Positions 24,093 through 33,389 of a DNA stretch of 64,000 nucleotides are shown here, piece after piece. The stretch is from G963663775 sp963663775 (GTDB lineage Bacteria; Bacillota; Clostridia; Oscillospirales; Butyricicoccaceae). Each line of letters starts with the position of its first letter. Position 1 is the first letter of the stretch. The stretch covers positions 1,116,001-1,180,000 of the forward strand of contig OY760624.1 of assembly GCA_963663775.1 (NCBI GenBank), written 5' to 3'. The notes under the pieces are model-generated. The model saw nothing but the letters and a program-made list of their open reading frames with translations. It made no database searches and had not been told where the DNA came from. A program made the translations under genes and the position numbers.

Positions 24093-24971
24093 ATGACCAA
24101 ACGCCATTTATCTGTATTTTTGCAAGTCTGTAAGGAATGCAACATGACCCGTGCAGCCACCGTGCTGTATATGACACAGCCGGCAGTCAGCCAGACCATT
24201 GGCGAGCTGGAGAGCTACTACGGTGCGCAGCTGTTTGAGCGAAACGGGAAGAAACTGCAGCTGACCGATGCGGGCAGAGCCTTGCAATCCTATGCCCAAG
24301 GCATTTTGCAGCTGTTTGATGCGGCGGAACAAAATCTGCATGCGGGAAAGTTCACCACCCTGCGCATAGGTGCCAATCTTTCTGTTGGCCGAACATTTTT
24401 GGTGGATGCTGTGAAGCAGTTTCAAAAGGAAGCGCCGTTGGTGCGGGTGCAGGTGCAGGCAAGTGGCTCTAAAAAGCTGCAAAAGCTGCTGTTGGCGCAT
24501 GAAATTGCGTTTGCATTGATAGAAGATACACGCCTGGACAGCAATTTGGTCTGTACCCCGTTCTATGCTGACAAACTGGTAGTGGTCGCAGCAACAGATA
24601 GTCCCTATGCGTCCGCCAAAAAATTGCTGTTTGAGGATTTGAAAGATGCAGATTTTCTGCTGCGGGAGCGTGGCGCAGGCGCACGGGATGCGCTGGACCA
24701 TTGGCTGCAGCTTCATAATATTCGGATTTATCCCTTGTGGGAGAGTGCGGATACCGAATTGCTGGTGAAAGCGGTGCAGGCGGGAATCGGCATTTCTGTG
24801 CTGCCCTATCTTTTGGTGAAAGAACATATTGAGCGGCATGAAATTGCGCCCGTCTATGTGCAAAATCTGCCGTTAAAGCGAAATTTGAACATTGTACATC
24901 ATCGCAACAAGGAATTTTCAGCAACTGCTGCACATTTTTTGGAGGTGCTGCAAAAGGGCATTCCGTCATGA
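24093..24971 (+). CDS. LysR-family transcriptional regulator
   Basis: 292 residues from the ATG at 24093 (AAGGAG 6 nt upstream). N-terminal winged helix HLSVFLQVCKECNMTRAATVLYMTQPAVSQTIGELE and RNGKKLQLTDAGRAL. C-terminal LysR substrate-binding domain (LRIGANLSVGRTFLVDAVKQF, VKAVQAGIGISVLPYLLV). It is divergent from molbindin, so a role in molybdate or tungstate homeostasis is possible but not shown. The ligand cannot be told from sequence. Confidence 0.92.
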   Translation: MTKRHLSVFLQVCKECNMTRAATVLYMTQPAVSQTIGELESYYGAQLFERNGKKLQLTDAGRALQSYAQGILQLFDAAEQNLHAGKFTTLRIGANLSVGRTFLVDAVKQFQKEAPLVRVQVQASGSKKLQKLLLAHEIAFALIEDTRLDSNLVCTPFYADKLVVVAATDSPYASAKKLLFEDLKDADFLLRERGAGARDALDHWLQLHNIRIYPLWESADTELLVKAVQAGIGISVLPYLLVKEHIERHEIAPVYVQNLPLKRNLNIVHHRNKEFSATAAHFLEVLQKGIPS

Positions 24972-25038
24972 ATGGAGGTTGCAAGAAGGTGCTAAATGCG
25001 GTATAGTCATACTATCAATCGCATGAATGAGTGGATAT

Positions 25039-25345
25039 ATGACATTGCAGCAGCTGAAATACATGATAAAAATTGTCGAATATGGATTGATTACCGAAGC
25101 CGCCAAACAGCTTTTTATCTAACATCTAAGTATTTCCAATGCAGTGAAGGAACTGGAAAATCATCTGGGCATGGAACGCTTCTGCCGTTCTGCAAAAGCC
25201 ATCCCGCCAGCTGTGCGCCATCTCCACACAGCACTATGCGTTTTTCGTCAATGCCTTTGCAGAGCTTGTGCGAGGAGAAAACGAAAAGGAGATTGCAAAA
25301 TTCGACACAGACCGTGAAGCGCTTTATAGGGAACATTGTCGCTGC
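25039..25345 (+). pseudogene. Broken LysR-family regulator
   Basis: From the ATG at 25039 the reading gives MTLQQLKYMIKIVEYGLITEA and AKQLFI, then TAA, then in the same frame ISNAVKELENHLGMERF, a LysR helix-turn-helix. After a frame change and an internal deletion, QHYAFFVNAFAELVRGENEKE follows in another frame, matching the start of the effector region of the same family. In-frame stop, frameshift and missing central and C-terminal parts show a dead gene. Confidence 0.7.
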
Positions 25346-25357
25346 CGACAGACAGGC

Positions 25358-25405
25358 AACCAATCCCCTCCCACAAGGCTATAAAGCCGCGGGAGGGGAT
25401 TGGTT
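25358..25405. terminator. Strong bidirectional terminator hairpin
   Basis: 15-bp perfect arms (25358-25372 and 25391-25405) with an 18-nt loop, followed on the plus side by TTATGCGTTTATTT. It separates the LysR pseudogene from the convergent IolT-like transporter gene. Confidence 0.75.
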
Positions 25406-25449
25406 TATGCGTTTATTTCACATGATTCAGCGCAAATGAATGCAGGTCT

Positions 25450-26865
25450 TTACAGGGTTTCTACATCCGCCTTGCCTGTGACGGCAACAGGGGCTTTGTA
25501 ATTGCGGAAAGACTCTTCAATTTCTTCTAAGGACTTACCGCGGGTTTCCGGTGCAAACTTGTAGATGAAGATAGCACCGAGAATGGAGCAGACTGCAAAG
25601 GAAATAAAGGAGCCGGACAGCCCAACATGCTCGAGCATAATGGGGAAAATTAAACCAACGGTGAAGTTGCAAATCCACAGGCAAAATACCGAGATACCCA
25701 TGCCAATGCCACGCAAACGCAGGGGGAAGATTTCAGACAGCACCAGCCAAGCCAAGGGGCCCAGACAGCCCTGGAAGAATGCCAAATAAATGACGGTGCA
25801 GGTCATAACGACAGCGGGCAACATCGGAGAGCCCTGCAGCACATTTGTGAAAATGGACAATGCAAGCATAGAAGAGGTTGTGCCTGCAAGACCGGTTAAG
25901 AACAACGATTTTCGCCCAAAACGATCCCCGAGATAGTGAATGAACAGCCAAGTTGCAGCAACGGAAATCACACCGTTGCCAATATTGGCGATGAGAGCAA
26001 CCTTTGCACCCAAGCCGGATTGTTCCAAAATGGTGGTGCCATAATACATCATGACGTTGATGCCTGCACTCTGCTGGACAAAACCGATGCCAATGCCAAT
26101 CAAGACAAGACGGCGAATCCACGGCGTGGACAATTCCTTGAATGTCGCATGATTCAGATTGCGCTCCGCTTCAATGTTTTCATTGATTTCACGCAGTTCT
26201 GCTTCTGCCTCTGCCGCAGAACGGATTTGACGCAATACCTCCAACGCTTTTGCCGTCATGCCGTTTGCGGCAAGCCAACGTGGGGTTTCCGGCACCATCA
26301 TCATGCCAAACCACAGCGCAATTGCAGGAATAGACGCCAATACAATCATATAACGCCACACACCGGCGTTGTTTCCAAATAAATTACCCAGCGCTGCATT
26401 AAAGCAGTATGCAAGCAGCTGACCGGATACAATCATCATTTCATTTTGCGTGACAATGCTGCCACGCATATGGACAGGAGAAATTTCTGCCAAAAAAGTT
26501 GGCACGATAACCGATGCACCACCCACTGCCAAGCCTAAAATAAAGCGGAAGGGAATGATGACTTGTGCCGAGGGCGAGAAAGCACACCCAAGGGTTGCAA
26601 TGAAAAACACCAATGCCAGCATTTTGATGACGGTTTTTCTGCCGAATTTGTCCGAAAGTCTGCCGCCGACCATTGCCCCAAATGCTGCACCAAACAGCAA
26701 AGCACTGGTCACCAATCCTTCGGCTGCTGCAGAAAGATTTAATTGGTCAGGTTCTTTCATAAAAGTAAGAGCGCCGTTCAATACGCCTGTGTCATATCCG
26801 AAAAGAAGACCGCCTAAAGTCGAAATTAAGGATATTTTACGCAGGGCTTTTTCTTTTTGTTCCAT
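25450..26865 (-). CDS. iolT: MFS sugar/proton symporter, probable myo-inositol transporter
   Basis: 471 residues from the ATG at 26865 (GGAGG 8 nt upstream; a longer in-frame extension was rejected). Twelve membrane segments of the sugar-porter family: GGLLFGYDTGVLNGAL at the start, GGRLSDKFGRK in loop 2-3, VPETPRWL at the end of helix 6 and PETRGKSLEEIE at the C-terminus. Closest by text to bacterial IolT and related inositol or hexose symporters. Its promoter contains the same palindrome found at the first inositol-type operon 14 kb away, which supports co-regulation with it. Leader of about 260 nt. Other sugars cannot be excluded. Confidence 0.85.
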   Translation of the reverse strand: MEQKEKALRKISLISTLGGLLFGYDTGVLNGALTFMKEPDQLNLSAAAEGLVTSALLFGAAFGAMVGGRLSDKFGRKTVIKMLALVFFIATLGCAFSPSAQVIIPFRFILGLAVGGASVIVPTFLAEISPVHMRGSIVTQNEMMIVSGQLLAYCFNAALGNLFGNNAGVWRYMIVLASIPAIALWFGMMMVPETPRWLAANGMTAKALEVLRQIRSAAEAEAELREINENIEAERNLNHATFKELSTPWIRRLVLIGIGIGFVQQSAGINVMMYYGTTILEQSGLGAKVALIANIGNGVISVAATWLFIHYLGDRFGRKSLFLTGLAGTTSSMLALSIFTNVLQGSPMLPAVVMTCTVIYLAFFQGCLGPLAWLVLSEIFPLRLRGIGMGISVFCLWICNFTVGLIFPIMLEHVGLSGSFISFAVCSILGAIFIYKFAPETRGKSLEEIEESFRNYKAPVAVTGKADVETL

Positions 26866-27133
26866 CTTTTTTACCTCCAAGAGAATGCCTTGATATAGGA
26901 ATGCTATGTTTTTTGCAAACACCATGGCAGCAAAACAGGGAAATTCTATGAATATACCTATTTTGCGAAATACAAAGGTTGGTTTCATCTCTTTTGAAAA
27001 CATCGAATCTTCGTGTAAGTGGCGTTTGGTGCTTGCTCGTTGCAGCCTGTCAGAATCATAAAATTTTGATGGCGCACCATCGTTGCTTTAGAATTTCTAC
27101 AGGCTGGTATTGTGCAATTTTTACCTCCCTTCA

Positions 27134-27162
27134 TAAAAAGAGTACGTACTCGTAGTGTGCAA
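27134..27162 (-). promoter_or_regulatory. Promoter of the IolT-like gene with LacI-type operator in its spacer
   Basis: On the minus strand TTGCAC (27157-27162), a 17-nt spacer and TTTTTA (27134-27139). The perfect palindrome GAGTACGTACTC (27140-27151) abuts the -10 and fills most of the spacer. A partial copy, GAGTACGTACCG, lies at 27321-27332. The rest of 26866-27623 holds the long leader and two rpiA-side hairpins, with no supported gene. Confidence 0.65.
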
Positions 27163-27494
27163 AAAAATAACTGCTGGCAGCAGCAAGGCTACAGCGTTTC
27201 CGAAAAATCTCTCTCAAGACCCCAATCCATTTTGTCGCACAGCAATAAAACCCCCGGCATGCTGACAATGACATTTTGTGATGCAAAATGCTTGTGGGAA
27301 AGGGGATGGTTTGGCTTTACGAGTACGTACCGTTTTCTTTGATTACCGCTATTATGCAACAAGTTCATGCGTTTTTCAATCTCTTTTTTTGTTTTTGAAA
27401 ATATTTTGGTAATGTTGTTTTACTGATGCAGAGTATTTTTGTATAATTCGCATAACTGTTTTCGGGATTTCTATTGAAGATGCAAATATAGAAG

Positions 27495-27528
27495 AACCCG
27501 TTTCTGTAAAAGAACACAGAAACGGGTT
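27495..27528 (-). terminator. Terminator hairpin downstream of rpiA
   Basis: AACCCGTTTCTG (27495-27506) pairs with CAGAAACGGGTT (27517-27528); on the minus strand a CTTCTATATTTG tail follows. A second weaker hairpin (GACTTCTGC with GCAGAAGTC, 27555-27588) lies nearer the rpiA stop. Confidence 0.6.
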
Positions 27529-27623
27529 GGTGAATTTGGGATGCCATAGGCGCAGACTTCTGCCTGCATATCTGTACAAGCAGAAGTCCGTACGGTAGGT
27601 GTTTGGCTACAGCAGACAAAGGA

Positions 27624-28298
27624 TTACTTGCCTGTGTTCTCAATAATCTTGATGCCGTCATCTGTGCCGACAATAATCCGCTTGCACATATTCAGGAACA
27701 GACCCGTTTCCAGCACGCCAACCATGCCCTGCAGCTTTGCCGCCACATCCGCAATATTCATAGGCGCACCGAGGTGTAAATCCGCAATATAGTTGCCGTT
27801 ATCCGTAACAAAGGTCTTGCCGTCCTTGACACGCAGAACGGGCTTCAGTTCGAGTGCGTCCATTTGGCGCAGCACATGCGTATAGCCATACGGCAGGATT
27901 TCGATGGGCAGCGGGAATGCGCCAACAGCATCTACCAGCTTGCTGTTGTCCATAATCCAGATGACTTCCTTTGCGGCAGAAGCCACAACCTTTTCGCGGA
28001 AGAGTGCGCCGCCGCCGCCCTTGATTGCATTGAACTGCGGGTCGATTTCATCAACGCCGTCAATTGCCAAATCCAGATATTCTGCCTCTTCAATGGAAAT
28101 CAGCGGAATGCCAAGCGCTTTCGCCTGCGCTTCCGTTGCATTGGAGGTCGGCACAGCACGCAGATTCATACCGCCTGCAACCAGTTTTCCGACCGCTTCC
28201 ACCATATAATAAGCAGTAGAGCCCGTGCCAAGACCGATGGTCATGCCGTCCTTGATATATTCCGCTGCTTTTTCGCCTGCGATGCGTTTTTGTTCCAT
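27624..28298 (-). CDS. rpiA: Ribose-5-phosphate isomerase A
   Basis: 224 residues from the ATG at 28298, which follows GAGGAGG; an ATG 33 nt upstream in frame lacks a ribosome site. RpiA blocks are all present: MTIGLGTGSTAYYMVEAVG, PTSNATEAQAKALGIPL, DLAIDGVDEIDPQFNAIKGGGGAL (catalytic Asp and KGGGGA loop), DNSKLVDAVG with the catalytic-region Lys and PLPIEILPYG. It interconverts ribose 5-phosphate and ribulose 5-phosphate in the pentose phosphate pathway. Single gene, not obviously tied to the inositol genes. Confidence 0.96.
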   Translation of the reverse strand: MEQKRIAGEKAAEYIKDGMTIGLGTGSTAYYMVEAVGKLVAGGMNLRAVPTSNATEAQAKALGIPLISIEEAEYLDLAIDGVDEIDPQFNAIKGGGGALFREKVVASAAKEVIWIMDNSKLVDAVGAFPLPIEILPYGYTHVLRQMDALELKPVLRVKDGKTFVTDNGNYIADLHLGAPMNIADVAAKLQGMVGVLETGLFLNMCKRIIVGTDDGIKIIENTGK

Positions 28299-28465
28299 AA
28301 TAGATAAAGCCTCCTCTGATATTGCATACATAAATTTTTATAAAAGATGGTCTCCTAAAAGCATAGCACAAATCCTAGCAAAAGAAAATCAAGATATGCG
28401 AAACTTGCAGATAAATTTTCGATTCCGTATGGCTATTTTCCTTTTTAGGCACATGTGTCGGTTGC

Positions 28466-31400
28466 TCAGTGCAAGGAGAGCAGTTCCCGCACCTCCTGCT
28501 CGGTCATTTTTGCAAGGAAGCTTTCGCCCGGTTGAATGACAGTTTCGATGAGCCCCCGCTTTTTTTGCTGCAGTTGATAAATTTTCTCTTCGATGGAGTC
28601 CTTGGTAATCAGCCGAATGACCTCCACCACCTTGTCTTGGCCGATGCGATAAGCACGGTCGGTCGCCTGGTCCTCTGCTGCCGGATTCCACCAAGGGTCT
28701 ACATGGATCACCATATCCGCTCCGGTGAGATTCAGCCCTGTGCCGCCCGCCTTTAACGAGATGAGAAAAATCTCTGCTGCCCCTGCATTGAAGCTGCTGA
28801 CCAGCCGCATGCGTGCGGCAGCTGCGGTGGTACCGTCCAAATAGAAGTGCCGCAATCTCGCCTTATCCAGTTTTTCTCGAATCAGCCCCAGCATGCTGGT
28901 GAACTGTGAAAAAATAAGAATTTTGTGCCCGCCGTCAAGGGCATCGCCCAACACCTCCATCAGCATCTCCAGTTTGGCGCTGTCTCCCTTGTAGTGTTCT
29001 AAGAATAGGGCGGGATGGCAGCATATCTGGCGCAGTCTGGTGAGGATGGACAGGATTTTAATTTGGCTGCGGGCAAAGCCGTGGGAGAGAACCTCTGTTT
29101 CAAATTCTTTTTTGGCGGATAGGAGATGGGCGTTGTAGAGCCGACTCTGCTCGCCGCTCATTTCCACCGTCATTTTACATTCGATTTTATCTGGAAGCTC
29201 TTGTAGGACATCTTTTTTCAGCCTGCGCAGGACAAAGGGGCGAATATGTCGCCCAAGCTCCTTGAGCGCAGCCGAATCTTGATGTTTTGCGATTGGCGTT
29301 TCAAATTTCTGCAAAAATCTGCGGTGCGAAAGCAGATAATCCGGCATGATAAAATCAAAAATCGACCACAGCTCGGTCAGGGTGTTTTCAATGGGTGTGC
29401 CGGTTAGCGCAAAATAGCTGTTTGCATGAAGCCGCTTGACCGTTTTGGCGTTCTGGGTATGGGGGTTTTTGATTTGCTGTGCCTCATCGATGAAGCAATA
29501 ACGGAACTGCTGCGCTTCATAAGCGGTGATATCGTTCCGCAGTGTCCCATAGGAGGTCACTACAATATCATAGTCTGCCATACAAGACAGCTTGCTCTGT
29601 CGCTCCGCTTGTGTGCCGGAGATCACCAGCACATTCAGCTGGGGGGCAAATTTGCAAACCTCCTCCTGCCAGTTGTAAATGAGGGAGGTGGGAGCGACCA
29701 CCAGGGAGGGCATGCCTTGCATATCAGACAGAATCAGCGCAATGACCTGCAGGGTTTTGCCAAGCCCCATATCATCCGCTAGAATCCCGCCAAAACCGTA
29801 CTGTGAGAGGGTTTTGAGCCACTTAAAGCCAATTTTTTGGTATTCACGGAGTGTGCCGCATAATCCATCCGGCACGGGAAATTCCATATCCTGCGGCTCG
29901 CAGACATCCTGCACCATCTTCTTGAAGCTGCGGCTTCGTTCTGTCGCAAGCACATCGTTTTCCCGCAGCAGGCTGTCGAGATACATCGCCCGATATGGCG
30001 GCAGGGCAATGCTGCTTTGCGCGGGATTGACGATGTCCAGCTGATCCATCAGGTTCACCGCAGCGTGTATCTCGGGCGAACCCAAATCGACAAAGCTACC
30101 CGAGCGCAGTCGATGATACCGTTTTTTCAGCTGATAGGAAGCCAGCAGCGCAAGCAGCTCGTGTGTGTCCATCTGGGAACCATGAAAACGCAGCTCCAGC
30201 AGTCCGTTATCATCACGGAGCCGCACGCCTGCGGAGAGGATTCCGCTGCTGTGGACATGCAGCTGTCGGAACGCATCCGAATAGTAAATCTCGGCGAGGT
30301 CGCACAGCTTGCTCACACCTTCCGCCACAAATGAAAAGACATCCGCTTCATTTGTCAGGATATAGCCTGTGGATGTCGGTTGAAAACCAAGGTGCTCTAG
30401 CATACGCAGAAGCTGCTGTTCCTCTTGTAGGTTGCGAAGCAGTGTTTTGCGCTGTCCAGTGGGCAGGATAACCTTCTGCATGGGGTGAAACTCCAGCTCA
30501 CCATATCGGAATACCACATCTGCACAAATTCCGTTGTCATCCTTGTCCAGATATAGGTGCTTCTCCAACGGTGCTTGGTAATAGTCCTTGGAAATTTCGG
30601 ATGCCAGTGAAACGGTTGCAATGTTTTTTAATACGGGAAGAATATTTCCGAAAAATTCCTGCTCACGGGCGCTTGGAATGCGGATTTCGCAGACTCCATT
30701 CTCCGCAAAGCACTGCAGCAGCGGGAAGACAGCATGAGAAAATGCCGTGTCAACGTGATAAATTGCATCGGAATGGTAGATATAGGAAGAATGATGGTCG
30801 AGCCCGCAACAGGCATCCCCGTCGAGTGTTAAGGCAAGTCCCGAGTCGCTATCGCTTTTGTCTACTCGCAGCGAAAAGGGTGGGCGTGCCTCTATGATTT
30901 TGATTTTCGAAATGGGGTGGTCATCAATGGAGAACGCAAAGCTTTGATGTCGCATCACCTTGAGAAAGCGCAGCAGATTGGCATTGCTCAGTAGCATCCG
31001 TCTGTCGTTTTGAAACACAGAGTGGCTGGAGGGTAGGTAATATGTGGGCGAGAGCATACGCTCATCCAAATACGCATCCTGTATAAGTGCAAATAATTTT
31101 TCGGAAACCTCATCAAATACAGTCTCGTGGGGAAGGAAGGTGAAGTTTTTTCCATAAGTGAGTGGGGTTCCAGACTTGGCGCACTCGATGAGCTGCCGAA
31201 TGTTTCGCATCACATAGGGTCGCTCTCGACCGATGCCAAACTCCAACCAGCAACTCTTTTTTCCGTAGAACGAGTAGCACAGTGTCGGCACAATTCTGAC
31301 ATATTCCTGCGGCGAAACAGTGGAAACTTTTTCCGCAGCAAAGGTTCCGAAAAAGTCGAATAGCGCACGAGTGCTTGCAGGCAACTGTGCGGGATGGCTG

Positions 31401-31693
31401 AAATATTCCGCCCATTGCGACTGTATACGTTTGAGTACCGCCACAATGTGTTTGCAGGCGCCATGATAGGTCGCATATGCCGGACAATCGCAGGTGTAAT
31501 CTTCGATTTCTTCTTGTGCAGAAATCCAGATACGGGTGTGATATGGGAGCGAGCCCTGCACAAGAGCAGAAAATACCCGTTGCGAGGAATCATACACCAG
31601 TTTTTTTACGCAGCCTCGGCGATAATATGCAGTGCCCTTGCTGTAAGTATCTGCATAATCTGCTGCATTTCGAATATCCTTGTCCGTAATCAT
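28466..31693 (-). CDS. SWIM zinc-finger SNF2-family helicase
   Basis: 1075 residues. A SWIM zinc finger lies at the N-terminus (C68-x-C70 ... C80-x-H82), followed by a long SNF2-associated region. The C-terminal half holds a RapA/SNF2 ATPase: motif I DDMGLGKTLQVIAL, motif II FIDEAQQIKN, motif III YFALTGTPIENTLTELWSI, and in the second lobe HKILIFSQFTSMLGL, SLKAGGTGLNLTGADMVIHVDPWWNPAAEDQATDR-type text and RAYRIGQ. Such proteins move along DNA and displace proteins, in transcription recycling or repair. It stands alone between rpiA and the second lacI, with no methylase or defence partner nearby, so a housekeeping role is more likely than anti-phage. Confidence 0.92.
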   Translation of the reverse strand: MITDKDIRNAADYADTYSKGTAYYRRGCVKKLVYDSSQRVFSALVQGSLPYHTRIWISAQEEIEDYTCDCPAYATYHGACKHIVAVLKRIQSQWAEYFSHPAQLPASTRALFDFFGTFAAEKVSTVSPQEYVRIVPTLCYSFYGKKSCWLEFGIGRERPYVMRNIRQLIECAKSGTPLTYGKNFTFLPHETVFDEVSEKLFALIQDAYLDERMLSPTYYLPSSHSVFQNDRRMLLSNANLLRFLKVMRHQSFAFSIDDHPISKIKIIEARPPFSLRVDKSDSDSGLALTLDGDACCGLDHHSSYIYHSDAIYHVDTAFSHAVFPLLQCFAENGVCEIRIPSAREQEFFGNILPVLKNIATVSLASEISKDYYQAPLEKHLYLDKDDNGICADVVFRYGELEFHPMQKVILPTGQRKTLLRNLQEEQQLLRMLEHLGFQPTSTGYILTNEADVFSFVAEGVSKLCDLAEIYYSDAFRQLHVHSSGILSAGVRLRDDNGLLELRFHGSQMDTHELLALLASYQLKKRYHRLRSGSFVDLGSPEIHAAVNLMDQLDIVNPAQSSIALPPYRAMYLDSLLRENDVLATERSRSFKKMVQDVCEPQDMEFPVPDGLCGTLREYQKIGFKWLKTLSQYGFGGILADDMGLGKTLQVIALILSDMQGMPSLVVAPTSLIYNWQEEVCKFAPQLNVLVISGTQAERQSKLSCMADYDIVVTSYGTLRNDITAYEAQQFRYCFIDEAQQIKNPHTQNAKTVKRLHANSYFALTGTPIENTLTELWSIFDFIMPDYLLSHRRFLQKFETPIAKHQDSAALKELGRHIRPFVLRRLKKDVLQELPDKIECKMTVEMSGEQSRLYNAHLLSAKKEFETEVLSHGFARSQIKILSILTRLRQICCHPALFLEHYKGDSAKLEMLMEVLGDALDGGHKILIFSQFTSMLGLIREKLDKARLRHFYLDGTTAAAARMRLVSSFNAGAAEIFLISLKAGGTGLNLTGADMVIHVDPWWNPAAEDQATDRAYRIGQDKVVEVIRLITKDSIEEKIYQLQQKKRGLIETVIQPGESFLAKMTEQEVRELLSLH

Positions 31694-31907
31694 AGGTCAA
31701 CCCCTTGTAATGCCTGCCACAGCGGCGAATGATGATAATTCCATTATAATACTAGGGCCGCGGTAGAAGCAAGCCTCATACCGTTGCGTATCACAAACCG
31801 TCTACTCGCTTGGATGCTACGTTCGGCCTGTGGACGCTATCAAATCTGGTAAAGGGTGTCCTTTTTGGGGCTGTCGGCTATTGAAAAACCGCATTCGCCG
31901 AAGAAAG

Positions 31908-31942
31908 AAAAGAGATTAGACGAATCTGTCTAATCTCTTTTT
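31908..31942. terminator. Bidirectional terminator downstream of the second lacI
   Basis: AAAAGAGATTAGAC (31908-31921) pairs with GTCTAATCTCTTTT (31929-31942 region) around a short loop, with A/T tails on both sides. The preceding 31694-31907 shows no supported gene. Confidence 0.75.
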
Positions 31943-31952
31943 CGATTTATCG

Positions 31953-33008
31953 CTATATTTCTTCTCCAATGTGTCCGATATTATATCTGCACTTGATTTC
32001 AATATCCACTGCATAGGTATCGTTTTTGGGAAGCCGCTTTTTGGTAAGATAATTGTGCAGAAGGATAATCGGCAACACGCCCTGTGTTTTTGTATCTTGA
32101 CCGATGGCGAAATCGACAACGCCCTCCTGCAGCATGCGCAGATTGTTTGGGCTCAGGTCATGCACAATCACGTGTACCTGACCGACGGCATTTGCTTTTT
32201 GCAGCGCACGATAAATTCCGGTACAATCCGGAGAGGGCGAGTAGATACCTGTTAAATTGGGATGCACTTCCAAGTGCCTGAGGACAATGCGTTCGGCAAG
32301 CGGCTGGTCTTGATAACAATACTGGGTTTCTAATATTTCCATGTGGCTTTGCAGCTGCGAAAATTCCGATAAAAAACCAGTAAGGCGTTGGCAATGTGCA
32401 AAATGACCATTGGTTCTGTCTGCAATCAGCAAAATTTTTCCGGTTTCTCGGGTGGAAAGTTTCATGAGTGCAGCGGCTGTTCTGCCTGCCGCCAAATCAT
32501 CCGGACCTACGTAGGCAATGCGCTTGCTTTCGGGAAGGTCTGTGTTGAAGGTTACAACGGGAATATGGTCGTGTGCATCCAGTTGGTTAATCTTGTCCCG
32601 CAGCAAATCACTTGCCAAAGGCATCAATGCCAGTCCGCTGACATGTTCTTCCTCAACCAATTCATTGATGAGTGCCAACTGATGCTGAACATCCACTCCT
32701 TCGATGGAGCGCAAAATGATTTGAGAGGAAAGATTCTCCATCTCCAAAGACTTTCTGCCGATTTTTGAAATCAAAGCTTTTACAAAATCAGACGTAGAAG
32801 AATGTACCACAATCCCGATACGTATGGGTGAATCCGGCGTGAAGCTGGCATTTCCAGTATGCTTGGGCACATAGCCTTGTTCCAATGCAACTTTACGGAT
32901 TTTTTCTGCCACTTCTGTGCGAATACCACTTTTATGGTTGAGCGCACGGTCTACAGTTCCGCGGGACACATTGCACAATTCAGCAATTTTATTGATGGTA
33001 ACGGACAT
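31953..33008 (-). CDS. LacI-family transcriptional regulator (next to the second inositol-type operon)
   Basis: 351 residues. LacI helix-turn-helix TINKIAELCNVSRGTVDRALNH at the start. The effector domain is of the sugar-binding-protein fold (LIVHSSTSDFVKALISK-type beginning, ISGIYSPSPDCTGIYRAL near the end). It is divergent from the duplicated operon at 33390, with a 381-bp shared region, so it is the natural candidate regulator of copy 2. It is only distantly similar to the LacI protein at 12326, and the operator of that protein is absent here. This suggests that the duplicated operon was placed under a different regulator. Confidence 0.9.
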   Translation of the reverse strand: MSVTINKIAELCNVSRGTVDRALNHKSGIRTEVAEKIRKVALEQGYVPKHTGNASFTPDSPIRIGIVVHSSTSDFVKALISKIGRKSLEMENLSSQIILRSIEGVDVQHQLALINELVEEEHVSGLALMPLASDLLRDKINQLDAHDHIPVVTFNTDLPESKRIAYVGPDDLAAGRTAAALMKLSTRETGKILLIADRTNGHFAHCQRLTGFLSEFSQLQSHMEILETQYCYQDQPLAERIVLRHLEVHPNLTGIYSPSPDCTGIYRALQKANAVGQVHVIVHDLSPNNLRMLQEGVVDFAIGQDTKTQGVLPIILLHNYLTKKRLPKNDTYAVDIEIKCRYNIGHIGEEI

Positions 33009-33214
33009 TTTTCACCCTCACCTTTGTTAAAGAACGATATTTTGTAAAAATTTTCACCTTTAATATATCATGTTTTTTGTAAAAATACAAACAGAAAGCA
33101 GAATACTCGCCAAAATACTTTTCAAATATCACAGTTCCCAACAGTGAATTTGGGAATTTTGAAAATAGTCCACGAAAGCAAGAAACCACAATTGTAGGAG
33201 TATACGATAAAAAG

Positions 33215-33237
33215 CACGAAACTTTCACGTTTTCGTG
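33215..33237. promoter_or_regulatory. Candidate operator of the second inositol-type operon
   Basis: CACGAAA (33215-33221) and TTTCGTG (33231-33237) are exact inverted arms around 9 nt, 6 bp upstream of a candidate -35. It may be bound by the divergent LacI protein. Confidence 0.4.
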
Positions 33238-33243
33238 TTTTTG

Positions 33244-33272
33244 TTGAAATCTTAATTTTCAAGTGCTAGACT
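33244..33272 (+). promoter_or_regulatory. Candidate promoter of the second inositol-type operon
   Basis: TTGAAA at 33244-33249, a 17-nt spacer and TAGACT at 33267-33272, about 118 bp before the ATPase start. The region has no GAGTACGTACTC element. Confidence 0.5.
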
Positions 33273-33389
33273 ATCGTTGTTATCTACAAAAAACCAAGGC
33301 TCCAATGCAATGGGTTCGTTCAAATGTGCAATCATTTGGATTGCTGGATGTAGATGGCTGGATTTATAAAAGGGAGGATATCAAAGCGT

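Noticed and set aside
24996..25439. A 147-codon plus-strand gene downstream of LysR
   Set aside because: It overlaps a LysR pseudogene in another frame, contains the terminator stem and has no RBS or recognisable domain.
28466..31693. SWIM-SNF2 helicase as part of an anti-phage system such as DISARM
   Set aside because: No methylase, DUF1998 or phospholipase-D gene nearby; flanked by rpiA and lacI.
31741..31900. Possible tRNA or small RNA in the gap after the helicase gene
   Set aside because: No cloverleaf or promoter-terminator pair could be traced apart from the lacI terminator.
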